Shown: positions 17,201-26,004, counted from the first letter of the stretch. The stretch is DNA of 51,685 bases from Elusimicrobiota bacterium (GCA_002401485.1 NVTF01000061.1:1-51685), one strand, 5' to 3'. The notes: a model not told the origin generated them from the letters alone. Numbers and translations: made by a program.

Positions 17201-17466
17201 GGGAAGGTCTGAGGGAGAATGATCGAATCGAGGTCCGGCAAATTCGACCTCAGCGACAGGTTTTTTCCTAGAGAGAGGCGTGGGCCTTCGCCTGTTTGCA
17301 GGTGGAGCAGTCCGCCGCCGTTCAGGGCCGGCAGTCCGCCGGCACGAATATTGGAAACGGCCCTTCCGCCGGCGGCATAGACACCGGGACCGGGTGCCGC
17401 CAGGACAAGGGCGAATGTCAACCCGGCGGCGATTGCTCGCTTCGTAAGAAACGCTTTTTGCACCAA
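14221..17466 (-). CDS. MFS transporter fused to a GH130-like domain
   Basis: This is an unusual 1081-residue fusion. Residues 1-31 look like a cleavable signal peptide (ending PGVYA), followed by about 170 residues of Ser/Ala/Pro-rich linker. Residues about 205-660 form an MFS permease with around 11-12 hydrophobic helices, including LGRQIAPWTIKKLGLKKT in the usual loop. Residues about 690-1080 look like a five-bladed GH130 (mannoside phosphorylase or mannosidase) propeller: VLEDGRFHS in place of the usual EDPR, NKDTWVINITPS, GLYWHFYHQ, and HGDISNVVFNSGNVY followed by HINGAAD. It follows the sugar ABC genes. Import coupled to processing of an oligosaccharide is the simplest idea. The topology of the fusion is unknown. 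Confidence 0.8.
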   Translation of the reverse strand: MVQKAFLTKRAIAAGLTFALVLAAPGPGVYAAGGRAVSNIRAGGLPALNGGGLLHLQTGEGPRLSLGKNLSLRSNLPDLDSIILPQTFPLKASAAGIDTPKSLVVKTPNTTIPAAQKNRTAPIINTVTAAVHQLEQKQATSANRSRILRGLFDLSHRKSEASPTLGAESPRNQTLLNAASSDAAAPAQEIPSPQSKTLKLGRNALFFIAALVLAQMGAEAVGAALPTLIEKSFGDFATTLTHLVILTYVVDFLGRQIAPWTIKKLGLKKTFLTAHGAKFVSMGALAGLLGAGMMTLPLLQAFILASAFMGGITATVEQSIPPAIVGRSRAALEHYLTREQAFRSVMSIGGPIGTGALVVSFGFLPAFLIFPIATAATLFLVWKFVKILPRLDDIDPEEKKASSKLTVTRGVSLVWKTPALRYAAAMLSTFAVSGTLLFVLMIPAYGLNLAGPGMEELATGIYGWIIGLFNVGGLLGMLTTMRSQKKMGKRVEKERLNKAAIDKLLMRSLLRWVLFAIVGLAAMTSFLVPLPTLGALAALPPVLSWASTLTLPSIALIPMGFVTVVAGMKLRSFFQSHVPSQDDMPHAMAFLGALTIIVQAISLFFMKFLFTNFTGVAPFIYASYGLIPIAAVLLLITHRIKHSTETKGPTPPPSNAADPQGRFQTTPLHKHPATSIGSEVIAPDQVPGYTAIFNGDVEVQTDGSWLGVFRMARGGYFRSPTAPRELRPYLSDLGWFKSSNEGKDWEFVGLAAVAGANEKAFAARLELRAQGHREDKARYPNQGAQDWHNSQITPIERTLTGLYDAPGIPIDRGFVLEDGRFHSARDSKGVMRKFIFATRVHAAHLDPRIGGPTPPQYRMAAMERTDDGLADPMVFGPMENKDTWVINITPSRRQKRQMRKISRLLKTPLDPQSAHPIAVGLRLEGRIQLVPLDSLERMLEMSLKDWEKIVACDGCFSTIVSPSKGHRSVGSSDQPKPVTGRPGLYWHFYHQTSAGEDHAYSSWVEILDASGRPRYRLPYAIETPDAYYYRHGDISNVVFNSGNVYLDGKITHINGAADKAVVLSQSDENELLAAVMRHPVR

Positions 17467-17549
17467 CTTAATCGTAGAACGAAGCTGAAATTCGTCCTAG
17501 GTCCACAGAGGGACCTTTTCCCAAGTAGGGGACCTATCCCGGATTGGGA

Positions 17550-18623
17550 CTATCGAGCAACCAAGCGTTCATTGGTTTCGGAGTCGAAATAATGAAAACG
17601 AGCCAGATTGAAGCGCAGGTGGATATTCTCGCCGGGGGACGGTGCGTCTTCAGGTTCGCACCGGGCCACGATCGACACCCCATCCTGGACGCAATGCAAA
17701 AAGGACTCCGCGCCGCGTTGCTCCACCATGTCGGCGGACATCGCGGCCGTTCCGGCTCCCGCGGCCGCCCGGCTGATATCGTGAGGGCGGCATCCGAGGG
17801 TGAAGTGTTTGGGGAAATCCGTAAATTCTGTCGCGAGGCCATCCGGGATGCGGAGGCTGAATATTTTTGTTTTAAGAGTGAGCCCATCCAGCTCAGCGTC
17901 CAGGAAATTCATTTGCGGTGTGCCGATGAAGCTTGCGACAAAACGGTTTTTGGGATGCCGGTAGAGTTCCATCGGCGGCCCGACCTGCTGAATTTTTCCT
18001 TCGTTCATAACCGCGATGGTATCGGCCAGGGTCATCGCTTCCACCTGATCGTGGGTCACGTAGAAGACGGTCTTTTTCATCCTCCGGTGCAGGCGTGTGA
18101 TTTCTATGCGCAATTGCGCGCGCAGTTTGGCATCCAAATTGCTAAGCGGTTCATCAAAGAGGTAGACCTCCGGCCGTTTGACGATGGCGCGGCCCATGGC
18201 GACGCGCTGCCGCTGGCCGCCGGAGAGTTGACCGGGTTTTTTGGACAGAAACTTTTCGAGTTCCAAGACCTTCGCTGCGGAGGCCACCCGTTCCGTGATT
18301 TCAGCGGGATCGAGTTTGCGCACCTTGAGTCCCAGTGAAATGTTCTCTTCAACGGTGAGGTGGGGATACAAAGCGTAGTCCTGAAATACCATAGCCACCC
18401 CCCGGTCCTTGGGGTGCAGCGCCGTGACGTCCCGGTCCCCGATGTGAATGCTTCCGTCGGTCACGGTTTCGAGTCCGGCGAGCATGCGCAGACTGGTTGA
18501 TTTTCCGCAGCCGGAGGGACCGACGAGCACAACAAATTCGCCCTCCCGGGCTTGGAGGTCCATCTTGTCGACCACGGTCGTGTCGAACGTTTTTGTCACC
18601 GCCTTGAATTGTACCGCCGCCAT
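17550..18623 (-). CDS. Sugar ABC transporter ATP-binding protein (MalK/UgpC type)
   Basis: The 357-residue ATPase has Walker A GPSGCGKST, Q-loop VFQDYALYPH, signature LSGGQRQRVAMGRA, Walker B VYLFDEPLSNLDA and the H-loop His in YVTHDQVEAM. The C-terminal TOBE-like region (about 235-357) makes it the MalK/UgpC kind that powers CUT1 sugar importers. It works on the cytoplasmic side with the two permeases encoded just upstream, from which it is separated by 11 bases. MalK-type ATPases often serve several permease pairs, so it may energise other importers too. An 83-base gap to the MFS-GH130 gene could hold a weak promoter or terminator; none is clear. Confidence 0.94.
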   Translation of the reverse strand: MAAVQFKAVTKTFDTTVVDKMDLQAREGEFVVLVGPSGCGKSTSLRMLAGLETVTDGSIHIGDRDVTALHPKDRGVAMVFQDYALYPHLTVEENISLGLKVRKLDPAEITERVASAAKVLELEKFLSKKPGQLSGGQRQRVAMGRAIVKRPEVYLFDEPLSNLDAKLRAQLRIEITRLHRRMKKTVFYVTHDQVEAMTLADTIAVMNEGKIQQVGPPMELYRHPKNRFVASFIGTPQMNFLDAELDGLTLKTKIFSLRIPDGLATEFTDFPKHFTLGCRPHDISRAAAGAGTAAMSADMVEQRGAESFLHCVQDGVSIVARCEPEDAPSPGENIHLRFNLARFHYFDSETNERLVAR

Positions 18624-18634
18624 AAATCCTCCGC

Positions 18635-19447
18635 CTACTTAATGCCCGTCGTGGATACGCCTTGAATGAAGTAACGCTGAAAAATGATGAAGACCACTAC
18701 CACGGGGGCCGTCACAAACATAGTGCCAGCCATCACCAGATTCCAGAGCGTGTAGTACTGGCCCTGAAAGGAGCTCAACCCAACCGGGAGGGTGTACATC
18801 GCGGGAGTGGACAGCAGCATCGCGGGCCACATAAATCCGTTCCAGCTCCCGAGGAACATGAAAATAGCCTGGGCCGCCATGACGGGTTTTGCCAGTGGCA
18901 GGATGATCCTGAAGAAGGTTTGAAACGGCCCCATGCCGTCGAGCATGGCCGCCTCTTCCAGCGACTTCGGTACCCCGAGAAAGAATTGGCGGTACATAAA
19001 CACCCCGAAGGCGCTGGTCAGAAACGGGATGGTTAACGCGGCGTAGGAATCGATCCAGCCGAGTTTTGAAAGCAGAATAAATACAGGGATGATTACAACC
19101 TGGCCGGGGATCATCATCGTCCCGATAATGATCCAGAAGAGGACCTTGCGGCCGGGAAAGCGCAGCCGGGCTAAGGCGTAGCCTGCCATGGCATTGAGAA
19201 AAACATTGGCGACCGTCACGATGCCCGCGATCACGAGGCTGTTGAACATCCACCGCAGAAACGGGAGTTTCTCCAGTAGATACGTGTAGTTCTCAAGCGT
19301 GAAGGGCCGCGGGATCAGGGTGGGGGGCCAGGCGCTGACGGCCTCCACGGTCTTAAACGAGGCGGACAGCGACCACAAAAACGGACCCAGGGTGAGTGCG
19401 GCGTAGATGCCGAGCAGCAGATACAGCAACCCCCGGCCCCGCGTCAT
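18635..19447 (-). CDS. Sugar ABC transporter permease (MalG type)
   Basis: This is a 270-residue inner-membrane permease with six hydrophobic helices. The EAA loop that docks the ATPase is LEEAAMLDGMGPFQTFF followed by RIILPLAKP. The N-terminal helix and FTLENYTYLL segment, and the end YFIQGVSTTGIK, are typical of CUT1 family MalG-like subunits (the usual ending is GLTAGAVKG). It overlaps the other permease gene by four bases. Together they form the channel of an oligosaccharide importer. Confidence 0.94.
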   Translation of the reverse strand: MTRGRGLLYLLLGIYAALTLGPFLWSLSASFKTVEAVSAWPPTLIPRPFTLENYTYLLEKLPFLRWMFNSLVIAGIVTVANVFLNAMAGYALARLRFPGRKVLFWIIIGTMMIPGQVVIIPVFILLSKLGWIDSYAALTIPFLTSAFGVFMYRQFFLGVPKSLEEAAMLDGMGPFQTFFRIILPLAKPVMAAQAIFMFLGSWNGFMWPAMLLSTPAMYTLPVGLSSFQGQYYTLWNLVMAGTMFVTAPVVVVFIIFQRYFIQGVSTTGIK

Positions 19448-20331
19448 GCTTCCTCCTCACGGCCGAAGAAGAGCCGCTGCGCGATCGACAGTCCGAAAAT
19501 AACGAGAAAAAGCATGAAGGCCATGGCCGAGGCATAGCCCATATCGAAATGTTTGAAGGCCGCTTTGAAAATATAGAGAACAACGGTCATGGTGGAATCG
19601 AGCGGGCCGCCGTCGCCCTTGGTGATGATGTAGAAGGTGTCAAATACCTGGAAGGTTCCGATGGTGGACATGATGAGAACAAAATAGGTGGTGTTCTTCA
19701 GCAGGGGCCAGGTGATAAATCGCAGCCGCTGCCAGGCGTTGAGCCCGTCGAGATCAGCGGCCTCATAAACGGATTTGGGAATTTCCTGAAGCCCGGCGAG
19801 GTAGATGATCATGAAATTTCCGACGGTGGTCCAGACCGCCAGGGCCATGAGTGCGGGCAAGGCGAAATGAATATTGTTGAGCCAGTCTACTGCGGGGATG
19901 CCGAAGAAGGAGAATAAATAATTCACGATCCCGGTTTTTGAGTACATCCACATAAACATCAAAGAGACCGCCACCGATGAGGTCACGGTCGGCAGAAAAA
20001 AAGCGACGCGAAAGAATGTCTTTCCCTTGATGTCGGAGTTTACGCAAACCGCGAGCAAGAATGCGATCGCCATTTGCACGGGGACCACCCCGAGCGAATA
20101 AAACGCCGTGTTTTTTAGAGCGGTAAGGAAGGTGTCGTCCGAGAAGAGGTTGATGTAATTGTCGAGGAAGATAAACTTCGAATTTTTCGGAACCATAAAG
20201 GAAAATTCATGGAAGCTGATATAAAACGCGTAGAGCATGGGCCCGAGCAGGAAAACAACCAGGGTTAAGAGAATCGGCAGGAGAAAGAGGAACGCCGCGA
20301 GTTTCTCGGCGCGCGCGCGGTCTAGATTCAA
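19444..20331 (-). CDS. Sugar ABC transporter permease (MalF/UgpA type)
   Basis: The 295-residue permease has six predicted membrane helices and the EAA loop YEAADLDGLNAWQRLRFITW with PLL following. It begins with a short cytoplasmic tail and a helix (AFLFLLPILLTLVVFLLGPM), as in UgpA/LacF-like subunits. It pairs with the MalG-type permease downstream, and its start overlaps the stop of the binding-protein gene by four bases (ATGA). It is an inner-membrane component of the same importer. Confidence 0.94.
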   Translation of the reverse strand: MNLDRARAEKLAAFLFLLPILLTLVVFLLGPMLYAFYISFHEFSFMVPKNSKFIFLDNYINLFSDDTFLTALKNTAFYSLGVVPVQMAIAFLLAVCVNSDIKGKTFFRVAFFLPTVTSSVAVSLMFMWMYSKTGIVNYLFSFFGIPAVDWLNNIHFALPALMALAVWTTVGNFMIIYLAGLQEIPKSVYEAADLDGLNAWQRLRFITWPLLKNTTYFVLIMSTIGTFQVFDTFYIITKGDGGPLDSTMTVVLYIFKAAFKHFDMGYASAMAFMLFLVIFGLSIAQRLFFGREEEA

Positions 20332-21554
20332 GGACGGTCCTCCACTCGATAAAACCGTTTGAGTTTTCGGGAGGCTCGGGCGAATGCCTTCTCAAGAGGC
20401 AATTGGCCCAGGCGCACCGCTTCGGCCGCCTTGTCCACGTGTTCGAGCATCCGGTTGCTGTGCACGCCGAATCCAAACGGGGATGCGTATTCGTCCGCGG
20501 CGATGAAGGGGGCGCGTTTTGGATAACGCTTTAGGAAACCCGCGTTGACCACGGACTTGCGGGAGGGGACCTCGAGACCCAGCTCGACCATTTTCGCCTG
20601 TCCCTGCCGTCCGGTCAAAAATCGGATCAAGTCGACCGCTTCGCGTTTGTGTTTGGAGCGAGCGCTCGCGACGTAGGCGACGGTGAAAATAATGTTGTGA
20701 CGTTTTTCCATCATGGGCACCGGAGCGATTCCGTATTTAAGATCGGGGGAGCGTGTCGCGAAGTAGGGCTCTACCCACATGCCTTCAATAATCATGGCTG
20801 CGTCGCCGGCGGCGAAGGCGTCGGCCGTCCAGGACTTTCCGAAGTCCGTGTCGGTTCGCGCGATTGCGTTTTCACCTCTAAACAAGGACAAGAGGGTTTT
20901 AATCCCGCTCATGCTCGCCCGGTCCTGAAAGGCAAGGGTGTTGTTTTCTTTCAGCAGCCCCCCGCCGGCCAAACCCGCGAATAAGGCGATCGTTTTCATG
21001 TCGGCTTTAAGGCACATGGGGAAATCGCCTTGGGCGCGGACCGCTTCGGCGGCCCGCAGCAGCGCGGGCCAATCCTCGGGGGGACGCGTGATTCCGGCGG
21101 ACGCGAACATTTCCTTGTTGTAGATCAGGGCCAAGGTTGAAAACCCTTTGGGCAGGCCGTAGAGTTTTCCCTTGGGGCCGCGGAAGGCGGCGAGAATGTT
21201 CTCGTAAAAATCGTCAACGTCTTCACCCGCGCGTTTTAAGTGCTCATCGAGCGGTTCCAAGACTCCGTAATAGATCATGCGGGTGACTTCCTTGGAGTCC
21301 ATGTAAAAAACGTCGGGCTCGGTCCCGGAGGCGAAGAGCACCTGGATCTTCTGCATGTACGGGCCGACAATCGGCTCGTATTGCACCCGAATCCCGGGGT
21401 ACAGGGTTTCAAACTCGGCGATTTGGTCCTTGAGCAGCTGCATCTCCTCGGGCATCGATGACCAGCCTGACAAGCGCAGTACAGTTCGCCCGTCGTCTTT
21501 GCCGGAGCAGGCCGTGCCCAGGGCCAAGAGGAAAACAAGGCACGTCTTTTTCAT
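20328..21554 (-). CDS. Sugar ABC transporter substrate-binding lipoprotein
   Basis: This is a 408-residue extracytoplasmic solute-binding protein of family 1. From the ATG at 21554 it has a lipoprotein signal (KKTCLVFLLALGTAC), so it should be lipid-anchored in the periplasm. The body shows the family pattern: TVLRLSGWSSMPEEMQLLKD, YPGIRVQYEPI, GTEPDVFYMD, a Trp-rich hinge and GDAAMIIEGMWV. An in-frame ATG at 21608 would put 18 polar residues in front of the signal peptide, so I reject it. The chosen start overlaps the previous gene by four bases, like the other junctions of this operon. The sugar it binds is not evident. Confidence 0.92.
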   Translation of the reverse strand: MKKTCLVFLLALGTACSGKDDGRTVLRLSGWSSMPEEMQLLKDQIAEFETLYPGIRVQYEPIVGPYMQKIQVLFASGTEPDVFYMDSKEVTRMIYYGVLEPLDEHLKRAGEDVDDFYENILAAFRGPKGKLYGLPKGFSTLALIYNKEMFASAGITRPPEDWPALLRAAEAVRAQGDFPMCLKADMKTIALFAGLAGGGLLKENNTLAFQDRASMSGIKTLLSLFRGENAIARTDTDFGKSWTADAFAAGDAAMIIEGMWVEPYFATRSPDLKYGIAPVPMMEKRHNIIFTVAYVASARSKHKREAVDLIRFLTGRQGQAKMVELGLEVPSRKSVVNAGFLKRYPKRAPFIAADEYASPFGFGVHSNRMLEHVDKAAEAVRLGQLPLEKAFARASRKLKRFYRVEDRP

Positions 21555-23566
21555 TTCCGGCCCACCCGGTCGATGCTGTAATCGGCGGCCAAGGACGCGA
21601 GATTCCACAATTGAATATCACAGGTGCCGCCGTAACGAAGGGGCCGGAGTTTCTGCTTCTGCACGGTGTAGGTCCAGAGTTCATTGTGCCGCAGTCCCGA
21701 GGCCTTAACGGCTCGATGCAGCCGCCGCAAGGCGGGCTTATACCGGCCGTGCTGCCGTGCCAGACCGACCAGGAGCATGTTCATTTCACGACCCCAGACA
21801 ACCCTCGGGGAATGATAGGGGTCCGCGCGGTATTTCTTCCATGTAGAGGGGGGCGCATAAACGTCGCTCGCGGCGAGCACTCCAAGTCCCTTTACAAATA
21901 ACCCTTGCGGATAGGAGGCCAGGATGCAACCGGACGGGCTGGCATCGCCCAACAATAGCCGCGCGCACGAGTCGGTATGCAGCACCGGAATGGGGCGACC
22001 CTTAACGTCGAGAGCAATGGCTTCGAAGGCGGCCCGGGTCGACTTTTTATGATTCTTCTTCCAAAAGAGACGTTCTTCCTTAGTCAAGGCCGACATCCGG
22101 GCGCTTATTCTTTTGCGGACCTCGGATGCGCTGAGGTTTATCTGGAAATGCCTGGTCGCGCCGCTCCATGTCTCCTGCATTTTTTTGAGATCCTCAGGCG
22201 GATTCGAATTTAGAAAGCGATAAATCTTTTCCGCTGCGGTGAGAGCCGCCGGCACCCACACTGTGTTGACGTCCATTGGGTAGGTGCCTCCGGCATACCC
22301 GAAGGTGCTGTCGCGCCAACTAGCGCTGTGCCCTGAAAATCGGATGAGTCGCGAAAAATGCGGTCGCTGGGCGTAGTTGCGCGCACGGCGGAAAATGAAA
22401 TTGAGGTTGCTGCGCACGCGACCGTTGAGAAGCAGAGACTTTTTACGCGTGAGCGACGCATCGGTGCGAAGTAAAAAACGTCCGAGCAGAACGGGCAGGA
22501 TGAAATCGTCATCCACCATCCCGTAAAACTCCCGGGTGTTGTGCAGCTTGCCCAGAAGGGTTTCGGCGCGGCGGCGATTTTCCGGGCCGCCCCTGAGAAG
22601 CCGGTTGTATTCCTTGACGTTCTCGTACACGGCGAGATAACCGATCGATTCCTCATGGCTGACCCGACCCTCGGGAGAAACCCGTTTAAGAACCCCCCGC
22701 AGAATGAGTTCCATCATCGGCGTGCTCAAAATATCATCCATCATCAAGGCCGTCAGCAGCGTGTCTCTTCCGAAATAGGTCCCGTAGTTTTTGAGCCCGG
22801 CGAGGAGTTTTTTCCGGGTGAAAAGAATTTGCGCGGACCGAAGATCGCGGGCAAGCCGCACACTTTTATGGCGTTTGCACCAGGATAAAAATTCCCGTGT
22901 AAATATTTCCTTCAGCCCCAATCCGATCAGGGGGGGAGTATTGCTGCGGCAGGTGACGCTCACCTGGAGCGGGCTGCCGGTTAAGGAGCGGAGTCGAAGG
23001 CGGCCGCCTGTCATGATCGCTTGGGCCTCGCGGCTGTTGACTTTGAATTCGACGGAGAGGCGCCGTTTCCCGTCGATGGTGGTCCGCGAAGCTCCCCGGG
23101 CGCAATAGGTGATGCCGATTCGCGCGTGCAGCCCGTGCAGGTCGGTTTTTAATGCGGAGAGGTGCCGCTTGCGTAGGGCGGCGGGCAAGGCTTTTATGCG
23201 GCGAATTAATTCGCGGTACGGAGCGTCGCTGCGCAGAGCGGCGTCGCGTTCCTCGCGCACAGATCCGAGCACGAATCCCCCGATTTCGGCTTGGTCGACT
23301 CCCAAGTCGAGTTCGTAGCGCAGCCAGCCTTTGCCTTTGCCCGAGATGCTGCGTGCCCAACGGGGGGAGACGGGTTGCCCGCGCTTTGAAATGCTGAAGG
23401 CTATAGACTCATTGCCGGTGTTGGCCCACGTGTTTTGCACCCGGCCGGGAATTTCGTTCAGGGATATTTGGAAGGACCCGCCCGATGCGTCGCGCAAAAA
23501 CCGCACGGCATGGTCTGTTTTGTCCCGGGGGAGCTCAAGCAGAGGGCGCGCCGCTTGCATGCTCAA
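21551..23566 (-). CDS. (alpha/alpha)6-barrel glycosidase-like protein
   Basis: The 671-residue protein looks like a distant relative of amylo-alpha-1,6-glucosidase / glycogen-debranching C-terminal domains. Residues 1-210 are a beta-rich region and the rest a helical barrel. The visible motifs are NYGTYFGRDTLLTALMM, SHEESIGY, ASWRDSTFGYAGGTYPMDVN with TVWVPAAL, and CDIQLWNLAS near the end. The acidic residues in GRDT, SWRDS and YPMDVN are candidates for catalysis. No signal peptide is present, so it should act in the cytoplasm on an imported sugar. Four-base overlaps on both sides tie it to the peptidase and the sugar-binding protein. The substrate is not known; I am confident in the fold, not the activity. 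Confidence 0.65.
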   Translation of the reverse strand: MSMQAARPLLELPRDKTDHAVRFLRDASGGSFQISLNEIPGRVQNTWANTGNESIAFSISKRGQPVSPRWARSISGKGKGWLRYELDLGVDQAEIGGFVLGSVREERDAALRSDAPYRELIRRIKALPAALRKRHLSALKTDLHGLHARIGITYCARGASRTTIDGKRRLSVEFKVNSREAQAIMTGGRLRLRSLTGSPLQVSVTCRSNTPPLIGLGLKEIFTREFLSWCKRHKSVRLARDLRSAQILFTRKKLLAGLKNYGTYFGRDTLLTALMMDDILSTPMMELILRGVLKRVSPEGRVSHEESIGYLAVYENVKEYNRLLRGGPENRRRAETLLGKLHNTREFYGMVDDDFILPVLLGRFLLRTDASLTRKKSLLLNGRVRSNLNFIFRRARNYAQRPHFSRLIRFSGHSASWRDSTFGYAGGTYPMDVNTVWVPAALTAAEKIYRFLNSNPPEDLKKMQETWSGATRHFQINLSASEVRKRISARMSALTKEERLFWKKNHKKSTRAAFEAIALDVKGRPIPVLHTDSCARLLLGDASPSGCILASYPQGLFVKGLGVLAASDVYAPPSTWKKYRADPYHSPRVVWGREMNMLLVGLARQHGRYKPALRRLHRAVKASGLRHNELWTYTVQKQKLRPLRYGGTCDIQLWNLASLAADYSIDRVGRK

Positions 23567-25959
23567 AGGTGCAGATCAAACCAACGAATCATTTCCCACA
23601 AAACATGATTCACCGTCTCTACGGCTGAATAGCCATGGCTTTCATGCGGCAGCAGGACCAGACGCGAGGTGACCCCGTTGCCCTTGAGCGCCGCGTAATA
23701 CCGTTTGGACTGCATGGTATGGGTCCCGGAGTTGTTGTCGATGGCGCCGTGAATGAGCAGGATCGGTTTTTCGATTTTATCCGCAGAGAAAAACGGCGAC
23801 ACCTTTATATAGGTCTCTTTGGCTTTCCAAAAGGGCCGGCGTTCGCTTTGGAATCCGAAGGGAGTCAGGCTTCGGTTATAGGCACCGCTGCGGGCAATGC
23901 CCGTTTTGAAGACGGGGGAATGCGACAGAACATTGGCCACCATGAAGGCGCCGTAACTGTGGCCGATGATGCCGATGCGGTCGGGGTCGGAAATTCCTTT
24001 TTCCGTGAGAACCTTGCGAATCGACTGTGAATTCATATTCAGCTGTTCGATCAAGGAATCGTTCATCGTCTTCGGGTGGCCGACAATCGGCATTTGAGCG
24101 CGCTTGAGGAGCGCGTACCCCTTCAGGGTGAAGTAGAGGTAATCCGCCTTGTAGGGTTTTGAATACTTGTTCGAAGAACCGCGAACCTGTCCCGCCAATT
24201 TTTTAGAGGTGTATTCGATGGGATAGGCGCTGACAACGGTCGGGTATTTTTGTCCCTTTTTGTAGTCGACCGGGTAATAGAGCATTCCCGACAACTGGGT
24301 ACCATCGCCGCGTTTCCAGGTGATCAACTCTTTTTTGACCTGAGAAAATACCGCTGCCGGATTTTGTTCATGCGTCAGCTGCTGCGAGGATTTGGATTCC
24401 AGATCGACGATAAATAAATCCGGGCTTTGGTTTGCGGTTTCCCGCCGTGTGATTATTCCCCTGTAGGATTTGTCGGCAAAAGAAACGAAGCGTTCGTACG
24501 TGCCTTCGGGGGAGCGGAAGAGCTCTTTTTCTTCTCCGTTATCCAACGCGATTTTTTTGAGGTAAGGAAAGTCTCCCTTAGGGGTCGCTCCCTTGTCATA
24601 GGTAAAGATCCAGCGGCGATTTTCTTCCCGCACAACGGCGCTGACGCGCCGATCAAACTTATTGGGAATGGTCACGATCCTGCCGGGCTTTTTGTAGTCA
24701 TCCTGGTAGCTGTAGCTCCATAACGCAGTTAAAGCAGCTCCGGGCCGGATCTTTCTGTAATCGGCTTTCAACGCGCGCAGCCACTTGCGATCCCGCTCGT
24801 AGTCATACAGGAGAAACTCCGAGCCGTCTTCGAGCCATTTGGTCCCAGAGTATCGGTGAACCAGCTTCTGCAGTTTTCGGGGAGTTCCAACCGCGGCGCC
24901 GTCGATTTTAATCAAGGAGATTTGTTCTCGATGCGAAACGTCGATGTTCCAATCGCCTTGGTCCAGCGCCTCGGCATAGAGGAGCGTCGAGGGTTCATTG
25001 GGAATCCACTGGAAATCCCGCTTCCCGGTCGGCACGCCGTGGATGGGGATTGAATCAAAAACCGGCAGCCGCGCGAGTCTGTGAAAACTCTTGCCGTTGA
25101 GTTCCCACAGTTCAATGTCTTGAGCGAAATGATAATAGGGAACCACATAGGAGTACGGCTCCCGGATGCGGTGCACGCGCAGCATGGTTTTGTCCGGAGA
25201 GAGGGAATACGCCGTGATAATGCCGGCGGGACCGATGGGGCTGATTTTTCCTGAAACAACGTCCACAATGGCCAGCTGGACTGTGGTGTAGAACTTAAAG
25301 AGAGCCTCATCGTTCTTGTCCTCGAGCAGGTCCTGGTAGGTCCGGTTCTGGGCGATTTTCCCGGTCGTTTCGCTGATGGTCGGTCCCTTAGCGATGTAAT
25401 GGGACTGGGGTTTAACGCCGGCATCGCTTCTCATGCGGACCAGTACCCGGCGGTTATCGAGCCATTTGTGGCCGCCTCCCATGACGGTATTGAGACAGAG
25501 TCCGGGAATCCGTTTTACCTTGGAGCGGTTGGTTTTTCCTTGCCATAAGGCGACGCAGTCCTCTGTTTCAACGGCAGCAACAAAGCGTTTGGAATCCGGC
25601 GACCACACGGGGAAACGAGCACGAACGTCTTTGGGGAATTTCAGCGCATGCGTTTTTTTGGTCTTGAGATTGAGGATCTCGAAGCGGGTGTAAAAATAAC
25701 GCGTGTATTTGCTGCGGTTGCGAGGGATGAAGCGCAATCCGGCAAGGCGCAGTTTTTCGCGCGCAACATAGTCGATGGGGGGGATGATATTGTAATACCC
25801 CTTCAAAATGTGGGTTTTTTGATTGCTGATCCTCGTTGTGGGAAACGATTCCGCTTCAACAATTCTTGAAATTTTAGGATCCGGCTTTTGATAGTCGAGG
25901 GCCGCAGCAGGCACGGAGAAAGCGAGAATCAGCGATAGGAGGTTGATCGGTGCATTCAT
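23563..25959 (-). CDS. Prolyl oligopeptidase family (S9) serine peptidase
   Basis: This is a secreted alpha/beta-hydrolase of 798 residues. A signal peptide (LLSLILAFSVPAAA) is followed by a WD/propeller-like N-terminal region and the S9 catalytic domain from about residue 560. The triad is visible: Ser668 in GHSYGAF, Asp741 in HGAIDNN and His775 in HESHGY. It resembles the glutamyl-endopeptidase-like branch with a large propeller. It is the first gene of a carbohydrate-transport operon and overlaps the glycosidase-like gene by four bases, which is an odd partner for a peptidase. It may trim glycopeptides, or be an acyl-esterase-like hydrolase; both are inference. Confidence 0.9.
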   Translation of the reverse strand: MNAPINLLSLILAFSVPAAALDYQKPDPKISRIVEAESFPTTRISNQKTHILKGYYNIIPPIDYVAREKLRLAGLRFIPRNRSKYTRYFYTRFEILNLKTKKTHALKFPKDVRARFPVWSPDSKRFVAAVETEDCVALWQGKTNRSKVKRIPGLCLNTVMGGGHKWLDNRRVLVRMRSDAGVKPQSHYIAKGPTISETTGKIAQNRTYQDLLEDKNDEALFKFYTTVQLAIVDVVSGKISPIGPAGIITAYSLSPDKTMLRVHRIREPYSYVVPYYHFAQDIELWELNGKSFHRLARLPVFDSIPIHGVPTGKRDFQWIPNEPSTLLYAEALDQGDWNIDVSHREQISLIKIDGAAVGTPRKLQKLVHRYSGTKWLEDGSEFLLYDYERDRKWLRALKADYRKIRPGAALTALWSYSYQDDYKKPGRIVTIPNKFDRRVSAVVREENRRWIFTYDKGATPKGDFPYLKKIALDNGEEKELFRSPEGTYERFVSFADKSYRGIITRRETANQSPDLFIVDLESKSSQQLTHEQNPAAVFSQVKKELITWKRGDGTQLSGMLYYPVDYKKGQKYPTVVSAYPIEYTSKKLAGQVRGSSNKYSKPYKADYLYFTLKGYALLKRAQMPIVGHPKTMNDSLIEQLNMNSQSIRKVLTEKGISDPDRIGIIGHSYGAFMVANVLSHSPVFKTGIARSGAYNRSLTPFGFQSERRPFWKAKETYIKVSPFFSADKIEKPILLIHGAIDNNSGTHTMQSKRYYAALKGNGVTSRLVLLPHESHGYSAVETVNHVLWEMIRWFDLHL

Positions 25960-25989
25960 GGACCTACTATATCAACTAAAGATTCATAG

Positions 25990-25995
25990 TATAAT
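25990..25995 (+). promoter_or_regulatory. Candidate -10 element before the GH130 gene
   Basis: A perfect TATAAT ends ten bases before the ATG at 26005. No good -35 is seen at the usual distance. If used, transcription would start at or very near the start codon, giving an almost leaderless message. The 45-base gap is shared with the divergent peptidase operon, whose ATG is at 25959. Confidence 0.35.
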
Positions 25996-26004
25996 CCCGC
26001 CATC

